From: Kingdonia uniflora
Taxonomy: Eukaryota > Streptophyta > Magnoliopsida > Ranunculales > Circaeasteraceae
Direction: 5' to 3'
Assembly: GCA_014058105.1 (NCBI GenBank)
Contig: JACGCM010001659.1
Location: 3,906,001 to 3,970,000 of the forward strand
DNA: 64,000 nucleotides
The translations under genes were made by a program, and so were the position numbers. The notes under the pieces were generated by a model. It made no database searches and had not been told where the DNA came from. It saw only the letters and a program-made list of their open reading frames with translations. Positions within the stretch are counted from its first letter, which is position 1, and every line of letters starts with the position of its first letter. Of this stretch, positions 44,880 to 56,600 are shown in pieces.

Positions 44880-45090
44880 GCCTCTATTCAAATAGAATAA
44901 GTCTCTGTTCGAACAGAAAAAGTATATTCGAACAGACATTAAGTCTATTCGAATAAAATTACTCAGGCAGGTATTTATTCGGATACACTTAAAACTGTAT
45001 TCGAACATAAAGGAGTGTATAACACTCAGACACATATTTCTTTGAATAGAAAGAGAAGTCTATTCGAATACAAGTCTGTTCGAATAGACT
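44880..45090. repeat. Cluster of TTCGAA palindromes
   Basis: In 210 bp there are about eight copies of a palindromic word: TCTATTCGAATA, CTGTTCGAACAG, TATTCGAACAG, TATTCGGATA, TATTCGAACA, CTGTTCGAATAG and variants, spaced irregularly at 15-60 bp. The density is far above chance. Function unknown. Confidence 0.8.
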
Positions 45091-45502
45091 TTAAAAAAAG
45101 TCTAAAAATGTTCAGATCCTCTTGGATCATTAACACAAAATGGAAAGGCTTGAAATCGAACCAATCCTGTAATACAAATCAAAATATATCAAAGAAGTTA
45201 AAATCTAATAGATTGAAGTAAATATGATTCGATGTGTATAGAGGGAAAAATCTTCGAAACCATTGGAAATCTCGGTTGAAAAACCATCATGAAGTTTCTT
45301 CGGTTAGAAAGATTCCAAGTTGGAACCCCTTAAAAATCTTCAAAATCCTCATAAATCAAGAAGACCTTGTTTTGAACTTACAAAAGACTAAATCATAAAG
45401 AAATTTGATCACAGGAAGAGTTTGTGGGTTTTAACTTTTCAATTAGGGGAGGAAGGCAGTTAAAGAAGAAAGTGGAAAGAAGTTAGAGAAAGACCCAATC
45501 AT

Positions 45503-47446
45503 AAATTTCACCTCAAACACTAACAAAACAACCATACATAAATTAAACAAAAACCCATAAAAATCTAACCAAGGGATATCACCATATCCCAAATAATAAA
45601 GCACTCCAATCAATCACTTGTTCACCCAAACCCACAAACAACAACAAACCAATCATTCAAAACAGTCAAAAACACATCAATCACTAACAATTATCAAATT
45701 AAAGTAGAAACCCTAATATAATACAATCCCTAAGCATCACAACCACCTAAACATAGATCATGAGCTCAAATTGAAGCTTGAAAAGAGGGGAATCGAGAAA
45801 AGGATAGGAGTGATAAGCTTACCTGGTGAAGACGAGAGAAACCCTAGATGTTGTGATTACGAGGGAAGTGGAGAGCGATAGAAATGGAAGATGAGATCGA
45901 AGTGGCTCTGTTTTTAGGGTTTCAGAGAGAGAGAGAGGAATGGGTTTTATTTCGGCTGTGGTTTTGATTTAGGAAGAGCTTAGGGCTTGTTTGGTTGTCA
46001 CTCATTTTGCGGGAAAACTTTAATCAGTTTTTGTGATGCTGCCATGGGTCTGTTTAACCCGAGACCAATTTAATTAGGGTTTCTTGCGTTCTACCCAAGC
46101 CCAAGTTGACTGGAAATTTTTATGAGCCCAAACCTCGGTCCCCAAATACAACCCAGTGTCAGGTTTTAGTCGTTGTGCTCCCCGTCGAATTTGCATTCCA
46201 ACTCAGGGCATACTAGTTTGATTTGGCGTACTTATGTTTAGTAGGGGGACTTCTCGGGTTCAAGTCGGATCAATGTATGTCTTGATAAGGGGACACAAAG
46301 GCTCTATGTGATTTGTCGTAAATTCAATGAAACCTAAATAAATGCACTATTATTTGATAAGTTTACTTTAGAACTTGATAAATATGTTTCTCTTTTATTA
46401 TCAATAGACACCTAATACACATCTTGTTTATTTTGAAACAACAATACAATACCCTGCATCTAAAAAGTTTATACCAAAATATTTGATGAAATGTTACAAA
46501 TGACATTTCACATCATTTATTTGACAAGATTCTATAATTTACACCCATAATGAGTTTGTATGGATCACAACTTTATGATACTGAGAGCAAGTAACATGAT
46601 AAATCCTTCATTATAGTACATTCTTTGATTTACACGGAGAGAAGGTGATGTAAATCGTCATTGCATAGTCGTTTCTCACCGTCTATAGTTTATTATTAAT
46701 GTTATTTTGATTCAAACCTTTTTGCTAGAGATGCTTAGTAGGTTTTAGGAAGCTCTCAATTAACCAACACAGGTTAAAATAAATTTTTGTTTAATTTCAA
46801 TTTGAAGTTTAGTTGTGTTTTAGTGTTAGTAAAACCATAATTTTAATTAAGTTAACGTTTATCAATCTGAGTTCTGCTTCCGCGACTCAGATTTGCGTTA
46901 GAAAAAATCATAAAAGACCAACAGTCGTCGCAACACATGAGCTTCCAAGTGCGCATTAACAGTTAGCCACTAAAACCACCCCCAAATATGTAGCAATAAC
47001 CGAGTATCCTGAAAAGGAACTCTCAGTTATAGGAACATAACAATTAACAAGTAAAGAATGCCTATACGGATATTCGATTTGTAGCAAGGTACATGATTTA
47101 TTTTCTAATCAAAGTCTGAACCATTTATCAAGAACTCCGCCAAAAATGGAAACTACACTTCAGCAACAGTACTACAATAACTCAACTGCAAAACCTAGAG
47201 ATCGTAGAATGAAAACGTTGTGCACTGGAAACCAAACGTCAATAATATTAAAGTTTCAACTGCAAAAGGTAGAGATCATAGAATAAAAAAGTTGTATACT
47301 CCGTTACCATTAGTACATACAAAGCATTGATGGGACATAATATGTACCCATCATTTTACTGAACCCATACGACAAGCAAACCAAAACACTATAGTAATCT
47401 GAAGCTCTATGCCATTGCAGTGTGAGACTGCAAGGATGCAAACTAC
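45503..47446. repeat. Segmental duplication, copy B
   Basis: About 1.94 kb nearly identical to 22594-24551, same orientation. It carries the PNO1-type first exon (donor at 45823/45822) and promoter, without the rest of PNO1. Its right end lies 53 bp from the TXNDC9 stop codon. It begins abruptly inside the leader homology, so it is the derived copy. Confidence 0.95.
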
Positions 47447-47498
47447 AACCATTTCCTCCAACCATCAGCAAGAGAAATTTTATATAGGAATGTCCAAG

Positions 47499-47678
47499 TT
47501 AATCTGAATCTGACGAGTCTGCATTTCTGCTTTGTCGAACACTCCTAGTTGAGGTACTGGTCTTGGATGCATTGAATGCTGATTCGCCCTCTAATAATAA
47601 GACTTGAGCTTTCGCCAACCTTTCTTCTAGTTCCTCCGTAGTAAATCCGTCTGTCCCTCCCAGCTCGTTAAATCCGAC
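47499..47678 (-). CDS. TXNDC9: TXNDC9 exon 4
   Basis: 59 codons and TAA (47501-47499), after acceptor [29 protein letters not shown], then [14 protein letters not shown] and an Arg/Ser/Asp-rich end. Confidence 0.9.
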   Translation of the reverse strand, partial: VGFNELGGTDGFTTEELEERLAKAQVLLLEGESAFNASKTSTSTRSVRQSRNADSSDSD

Positions 47679-50600
47679 CTGACCAACACAGTGAATAGAA
47701 GAACATATAAAAAACTAGAAAATAATCCAGCCACATTCGCACTAGAGCAAATAGGTGGAAAATGGGGAAATCGCATGGACTCGATTTCCTGATACAGAGC
47801 AGGCTTTAATAGAAATCAATTGAATGAATATACATGTCTACTTTTTCATACCACGTAATCGTCGACTTTGGCATTCTTTATAAGAGCAAGGGTTGGTAGG
47901 ACAACTATCTTGAGTTTCTCAGCCAGAAAAGGACTTTTTTCAGCATTGATTTTCATAAAACGTGTTTCTATGTGCTGTTTTGCCAGGAGCTCCAAGTGCT
48001 TATCAACTACCTGTAAAGGTGCCAACACATGAACATGTTAGCCCAACATTACATATGGCCACAGTGACGGTCAATATTCACGAAATCATAGTCTGTTAAT
48101 AAATATAAGAAGGTAAATAACCAAATATCTTCAGAGTAAAAAAAGCCTAAGCTTAAATTATTTACTTTCAAAGCTTATCTTAATTACTTGCAAAACTTAT
48201 ATCAACTTACGCATGTTTCAATCAGTAATTGTATAGTTTTATGACTAAGCAAGCACTGAATGTATATGCTTTTTTGGCATACGATTGACCATGTATGCTG
48301 CTTGTTCCCTCAAACAAAGACAAAAAGGATATACAACTATAATTGGCAAGAGCGACTTAAGAGCAGTTTTTTCTTTCTTTCTTTGTTGTAAAACTAGATT
48401 GAATTTTATTGCTTAAAGAACATTACAACATTGTCGCAGGGTGAAGGCTACATCCATCACCATCCCAAAACCTAACAGAATATAAAATACTCTCATGGGG
48501 ACCTCAATTTTAAGAAACTGAGGTCTCCCCACATTAAATTCAATCACTCCCTCCTGAAGATTTATGCCTCTGTATGCCAACTGATCAGAACAAAAATTAG
48601 CTTCCCTCCATGTAGCTAATAATCTCATACGCCTCTTTTTTTTTCTTTTTTTTTAGACCAAATAATTATGACGGCCTACTATATATCTCGTTTGAGTGCC
48701 ATACATAGAGTGGGAATAATTTAGCCGAGAAATTATACTGCACTAAGATCAAAACTTGCGTCATAATACATTCAAGAACACAAATTTCTAGCTAAAGTTA
48801 CAATATCAAAACTGTTTTTGCAACTCCATATAGGATAATTAACATTAGCTTGCATGTTACACTTTGAGTTTTGAACCAGCAGCTAAACTAATTACTAAAA
48901 GAGGATCTTGCAGAACCAACATCAGCATCTAAGTCTGTAGCTTATTGTTTCGTTATCTCCATATCACCTTCAAGACATCCCTTCTTATAGTTTATCAGAT
49001 ACAGTCTTCATTGGTGACTTAGTCGTACACTTAATTGCATTTGATAGCAAATTCATCGTCCATTATTGTTGTTTGTAGCTTCTCCTAGATGCACACCTCG
49101 GAAACAATCGACCAGTTATCAAAACTGGATTAGTACTCCACCTCATTCATCAGATTCATTCGGTATATTAGCCTTCCCCAAGTAAACCTGCTGCATCTCT
49201 TCTCTCCAGATCGTGTCGAGGAATTCAACCCGGATATGTGGCACATTTGTCTTGTGAATGTCATTCTCATCTGGACCTCTTTTATAGTAGGATTTTCCAA
49301 TCCAGTGCGACTTGAGAGCATGTGAAAAGCCTGATTGGTATACTGAATTACGGGTAATCTCACAAAGGTCGCCACAGCTTAACTTCCAGACTGAAGCTGC
49401 AATACTGTATTCCTCAACCAACGGTTCTTTTGTTAAGTGAATTTGTAAAGGATCGTCCGTGGAAAGAGAAACGTTGAGTCCCCGCAGGAAGAACATTGGG
49501 AAAGGGTTCCGATTTAAATCTAGAAACAAGAAGTTATTACTCAGAGGAGACATCGCTAGACCAATCTGTGCAAGATAATATAAGTATTGAAGGACAGGAT
49601 ATTTTCTCAAGTTGATTCCTTGAGCAATATTATGAGCAGTCAAAAATGTTGCTGCGAGGTGGTCTATGTCACCAGCCTCGCCTGAATGTGACCTGAATTT
49701 GATAGTTGTCATTCCCTTTAACTCACGAAGCTTGTTTAGTGTGTACAAGTTCGCATAGCAGTAATATGCATAATATGAGAAAGCGGGATTGAAAACATTA
49801 GTCCACTGAGCTGGTGTAGGCATGTGTTTTGTGGGGCGCCTCTCAGGCTTGTTCTCATCGTCAACCAAATCCAAGCCAACAACCTGCTTTAAGAAGATAT
49901 GCAATTGAGGGTGTGAATCTGGATCAACAGTAACCTCAAAAAGAGGAAGAAATATATTGTCAGGAATATTCTGAAAAGATGTAACAATGCCCATTTCTTT
50001 GTATATATTGTATAGCCGTGGAAGCTGAATTAACCACAACATTCTCACTGTATAGCTCGTTATTTGTTATCCAACTCGCCAGTTGGTCCCACTCACTTTG
50101 TTTTCTACCATATATTGAAATCCTGTACTCGGCCATCTGGTATTTACTTGTCTCAAGATCTGAGAACACCTGCTTTGTCAGCTCGGCTCGGCAAGGAAAC
50201 GGCCTTGGATAAGATTGTCTTGTTTGAGAAAAATCTCCCTGAGCCTACTTTGACCACAAGGATTGTATTTGAGATTGAATTTATCAAAACGATGAAATGT
50301 ACTCTTGTCTACATGAACATCTAGCAGGTCTATATTAAGGTCGTACCCAGTCAAATCCAAACTCTCAAAAACTCTTGTCTGCATGAACATCTAGCAGGTC
50401 TATATTAAGGTCGTACCCAGTCAAATCCAAACTCTCAAAAACTTCCTTCAATGTAAGGTATGTCCCATCTCAAAATATTACAACCTCACCAGGTTCTTTC
50501 CTCAATTTTGACTTTATAAACAGTAAAAGATGTTTCTGATTCATGCATGCTGAGTGATGAACATGCGTATCAACTTTCCTAACATTGTAAAAGTCTCGAT

Positions 50601-53600
50601 GTGGTGCACTCCTCTAAGCAAGTAATTCTCTATCCGCATTCTGCATCAAATGAAGATTGAACTTTTGTTCTAGAAGAACCAGTCGATGATGACATAAAGT
50701 TTGAATATTTCCTGCAGCAATCACTCGGAGGATGTGATGGAGATCCGTGAAATAGGTTGTTGCATCAGCCATAGGAAAGAGTTTTTCTGTCAAATCCTGA
50801 TTTGCATAGACATGAACAACTCCGTCTTCCATCTGAAAGTAATGATCAGTTTTGGTTTCAGGAGAGTAAGAAAACGGGTTTGGATTAGGCTTTGGCGTAC
50901 AGGGTTCGGTTATATCTTCTTTTTCAACCTCTTCCCTGAACAAATAACTATCTCGCAACTGAAGGCATTTTTGAAGAACCAGATAAACCTCCACCACATC
51001 CAGAGATCGTACCTCATTTGGAGCAACTTTAAGCCGTGTAAAAGTTTCATGCTCCGGTTCTTTCCGGAGAATATCAGCTGCTACCGGGTTAGGCTGGACA
51101 CCATGCAGGTCACCAGACACACTATGGTTTCGGATAATATTACCTGCAGAGATAGGATGTTCTTGCACGTTGCCACTAAATTGGTCTGGGAGATTTTGAA
51201 ATAAGCTTTTACACTCATTTACAACATCGCCATTTGCATGCAAATAGATAGTATCAATTTTAGAACCATCGGTTAAAATATCCTCTTAATCTGACCCTTC
51301 TACACTTTCAAATGCACTAGCACTAGCAATAGGAGACTTGGGAGAAACTGGTCCAATAATGTGTCCGGTTCTCTTGCCAGAACTTGCCCAGCCAACAGAT
51401 AGTCCTTCATTACGCGTTTACAAGCTCGGTAACCCCACAGGAATCGATAAACCCTGATCATTCTCCACTACAACATTCCCATTATGCTTCGTCATGGATT
51501 CAATCTCCGCCACACCGTCAGGCAACGAAGACAGTCCCCGACGCTTTTTCCTTCGACCCCCTTGATTCCTACGTTTCTCAGAGACCTTATTATATTCCCC
51601 GTCTTCAATGGTCTCTCTTTCTCTGTCTCTATCAATTGCCTTTGTGAAATCAAGTAATCCCATACGCCTCATTTACTTTTTAACTTCAAACCATTCACTA
51701 TCAATGCACCAAGGGACTTCATAGCAAATCAAGTAAAGAAATCAAAGGTTAGCCTAGGGGGATGGGATTCTAATAACAAGCGTGATGACTTACACCTATA
51801 ACAATCAAGTTACTGCTTGTTAGTGAAGATGCTTGGACATGATACAAAACTCTTTGAAAGTTCTTCAGTTTGTTCCAAAATTTCACAACCAACTTAAGAA
51901 CTTGAAGATTTCTCATGTACCCAGAACGAACCAAAGACACACTTTCACTTCCACCAGAATAGATACGAATGAGATAAGTGACTTTCACAAAGCTTCGGGA
52001 TTATTTGAGTCTTGATTCAAGGCTAGAGTCTGAAAAAGTAAAAGCAAAAAAACTTTCTCTATGGAAGCACCTCGACCACTGTTTCCTAGAATCAACAGGA
52101 CCACCAAAGACCTACTTGGAAGTTTGGAATGCCTTCATAATTATTTGGAGTTAGCATAAAACCAAGGACTTCCCGGCTGTAGTAAGGTGTTTCCTCCACA
52201 ACTTGGAACACCTTCATAATTCACGCCTTTGTGGTACTTATACCTAAGGTGAGTTTATACGTGTGGGTAGGAATTCATAGAAGATTTATGAATACCAACT
52301 TTGTGACTGCCTTCCCTGCTTTAAAAGTAGGCCACCTAAACAGGGTTTACTCAGATCATGCCCCTCTCTTGGTGCCTTTGAAGAATGGTGTACGAAGATC
52401 CTGGAACTTTTAAGTTATTAAAAATGTGGGTGCTGCATGAATTTTTCCTTGAGCTAGTAGGCCACACTGGCCTTCAAGTGTTTATAAATGTTTATCTTCA
52501 TTCATGTACATGTCAAAGTTGATCAAGAATGGTCTTAGACCATCGAATGCATTGGTGTTTGACAATGTTATGAAAAACATAGCTCAAAAGCAAGGCAGAA
52601 TACCTATCATTAATAGAAAATTTCCTATGGAGAGAGAAAATCTGAATGCGTCATGTCACTAGGTTGTTCATTCAAATGGTTGGAACCAGGAGACAAGAAA
52701 ACTGCATTTTTCTTAAAGTAACACAACTACAATGAAAATTTTCTACTTCGTATATTGCTACATTACCTGATAGAACTACTACACAAGATATGAATGCGAT
52801 ACATAATGCTGCAATTTCTTACTACTGTGAAGTATTAACTGCAAGTCCTGCTCAGACTGATGAAGAGTTATTATCATATATCTCAATTAGTTAGCTGCTC
52901 TACACTGTGGGAGAAAATAAGGCTGGGTTTTTTCCAACTTTAGATGCCAGCACTGCGTGTGTACTTGAAAAAAGTTGGTCATAGACAGGCCATTCACAAA
53001 ATAATGTGATTACAGGATGTAGTCCACAAAATTAACTTTATAAAATAACGCAATTACTATGATCTGCTATCACTACAGTACTTCAAATGCATAGAGAACA
53101 TATCAAACATAAATCTGTGAAGAATGTTAAGCGGTTAACGCCTAAAGCAGAGGTTTACAAGCTAAATACAGATGGTTCTACAAAGAACGGAATGTGTGGA
53201 GCTGGTGGAGTGGTCATACGCAGTACAGGTTTGCTAATTTTTGCTTATGTAGATGCCTTAGGGCCTGGCAAAATATGCTTAATTATATGGGATTTTAGTG
53301 GGAAATCTCACTGTAAAGATCATGGGTGGTTTCCCCTGTTAGCTGGTAGTAGAAGTGGACTCTAAACTCATTTCTGACTGGTGCAAAAACAAAGGCGGTG
53401 TTTGACCAAAATCTGAAGGCATATGGGCATCCAACTGGGACACATTTTCAGAAAAGGTAATATTTCAGTTGATGGGTTTTCTAAGCAAGGTAGTAGTTCA
53501 CAAGTTACTATGAAGTATTGGCAACTTAGCTTGGTATCAAAGCATATTAGAGCTGCTTTGTTTCCAGCACAGCCAATCATATATTTTGAATTGTAATTGG

Positions 53601-56600
53601 TATCAAGGCCGAAGTCCTCCTCTTTGGGATTTATTTTCAATAATCAATAAAAACCCAAATTTGCTCCAAAAATAAGTGAAATACCTGCAGTAGGATTACA
53701 GTGTGTTGTATACTTGTATGTGACATTCTAGGGATGCCGCATAAAGTTATGCTGCAGTCTGCAGTGAGGAAGTCATCCGCAACTACCTGTCAATTGTACA
53801 TTGCCTTCTCTGGGGTGTGCAAGCTTGAACGGGTTTTACAAGTACTATATGTGGGCTTAGCATTCCAGTTTCTTCAACTTTTGGAGGTAAACTTTAGCAA
53901 GAAAAACAGCAGAAGTGACCTATGTTGAGGTAAACAACTTCCAAGTATTGCGCAGAAGTTTATTGTGGCCCAAGGGATCTCCCTGTGAATATAAAGGGTT
54001 TTCTCCATCTTTATCCAACTTCTTTGCGAATTGAGTAGGTCTTGACCTTTAAAATGCGCTACTAAATAGAAACTCCACATGAATACAATTAAATTGATCC
54101 ATCTCAGTGATAGTGGAAGCAAGAGTTAAGCCAGTAAAGCTTTTCTGTTTCTCACACAAGCCAAGGATAAATGAGACTCTATTACTCAGAGATACTCACA
54201 AGTGGAAACCTTTGGTTAAGTTCTTAGTGCTCGCTAGAACAAGAGTTCACTCAATTGCCCTCCTTAAGTTCACCTTTAAAGTGAAAGATGTTGGAGATCG
54301 ATCAATACACTTTTTCTGTGCTACAAGATTAGACGTCCACGCTATGGTGGTGTTAGCAGCTACAATTGTCCTTTTAGTATAAACACTTCTTCTCTATTGA
54401 GATATTTGGGCCATGTCACTGTTAGCAACTGTTAGTGTCCTTCGAGTAATTCATTTATTCTTGGACACTTTCGAGTAGCTGATGAGTGCATTTCCAGTAG
54501 TTGACACTTTATTGAACTTAGTATAGAAAAACAGAAGGGTGGGATACACGTTACATACCCGATTTCTTAAAATCTCTAACTAGCTCCCCACTTTTACACT
54601 TGTTTTTTTTTTTTTCTTGAGATTGTTGTAAAGTATATCATCAAATGGCATCAGAGCTTTAAAAGATCTCACAACTGCATCTGGGTGAAGGCCTGAAGTT
54701 GTCTGTCCTAAGCTAAAAGAAACGTAGAACATTTGTGCTTGTACAGGTCTAAGAGGCATGTCTTTTCTCCTCACATTCTTTCGAGTGCTTCAGACCATAG
54801 ATAAAGATTACTCTCTATTTATTGGCCTTCTAGAATCTTCTGCTGTCCATTTTTTAAATGTTGGCAACACCTACAAACTATGATATGCAGTAAGCGGTTT
54901 ATTGATTCTTCTTCAGGAACTGTGCAGTCTCCCAATGTAGAGCATGCAAGTGTAAGCATTCAGACACGTAGTGAATCAGGGTAGCAACAGCAACTTTGCT
55001 CAGATTTACAGTTGTAATGATGGATGACTAAATCCAAATTAGCCAATGACATCAAGTTAAATGAGACAAGTTACTTTGGAGTGGTTCTAAATTGGCTTGA
55101 ATATCTATTGGAAGTAAAAGAGAGCTGAGTTGTATCGCGGTCGTAACGAGTAGCGCGTCTCATATGTCATGTGAGCACCTTTTTATTTAGTTATTTCTAT
55201 TTTATTTAATTCCTTGAATAATAGGACTAGTTTCCTTATTAGATTGGTATTAAGGTTTCTATTTGTGCTAGGTCCCTTCTCCTATAAAAGAGAACCTAAA
55301 CTTAGTTTATTAGGAGGTTGGTTTTAGGAGAGAAAAATGCTTAGCCTTAAAGAGATATGTAGAGTTTGGGATAAATCTCATAAACCCTAGGTCTTTTGAC
55401 CTTTATTTTATGCAATTGAGAGATTTTAGTTTTAATTGAGAGTAATTTAGATTTTGCAAACGTAGTTTTTAACAACTTGATATCAGAGCTAACAAGATTC
55501 TACGGAATTTTTTCTTCTGCTACAGTGATTTTCGGCTACAGTGGTTTCTGCATTGCTATAGTGGTTTCAACAACTGCTACAGTGATTCTGTTACCACGAT
55601 GTTAAGCCAAGAAGATCTAAAAGGATTATGGGACAAGTTCGGGTGGAAAGATTGTGAAGTAGAAAACTACATAGAACATTGAATCAAAAAAGAATTAGAA
55701 AATGACGAATTCATACTTCTATGGAGAGAAGCCAACGGAGAATAGATTCCGAACCGTCATGGAATGCAAATGTTTTTATGTTTAAAAAACGATTTGATAG
55801 ATGCTTGAGAACTCTAATGTCAGAAAAGATGGGTTTCAAACGAGAGTAGATGTTTTCAAAATCGCGGGGTTAAAGGCAAGAGTTGTGACAAAGAATTCGA
55901 GGAGATGACGGGGATGGCTTGGAGATGTCGATGGAGATGGCATGGAGATGAAACACCACGAAGAGACGATGGGGAGAGAGGTTCACCGTGCAATTGATTT
56001 AGTAGGTATGAAAGACGGAGACGTGTCGAAGAATTTTTGGTCAAAGTTCGACAAAGTTGCGACATTGATGCCAGACGTTCACACGATCAACGATTCCAAT
56101 TGTTAGAAAGCCCAACCAAAGAAGACCAACCCCAATCCAAAACCTGTGTCGCGAATTTGAAAAACCATCGAAGAGAAATTGATTACATTGCCAACAACAG
56201 AGGAAGGATCATCAGTGACTACGGTGGCTAGAATACAAGAGAGAGAGAGGTTCCTCTCACATCAGAGATCGACGATAATCGCGATCTCTATCGTAGATCT
56301 CACGAATAAAAAAAACCAGGAAATTAAGGAAGAAGATGCGGGCATGCCACATGGGCAGGGCATGCCGCGGTGCGGGGCAGGCATGGGGTACGCCCGTCAG
56401 TGCATCGGGCATGGCACAATGCATGGTGCCATGGGCACGGTGTAGGGCATGCCTATGGAAGGGCACAGGGTAAAGCATGCCTTATAAGTGCACGGGACAG
56501 CATGCGTTATGTACATAGGCAGTGGCACTGGGCATGCCACTGCGACAGCTTACGCCAACAATAGAAACGGGACGCGGGAACAACAAGAGAGGGGACGAAG

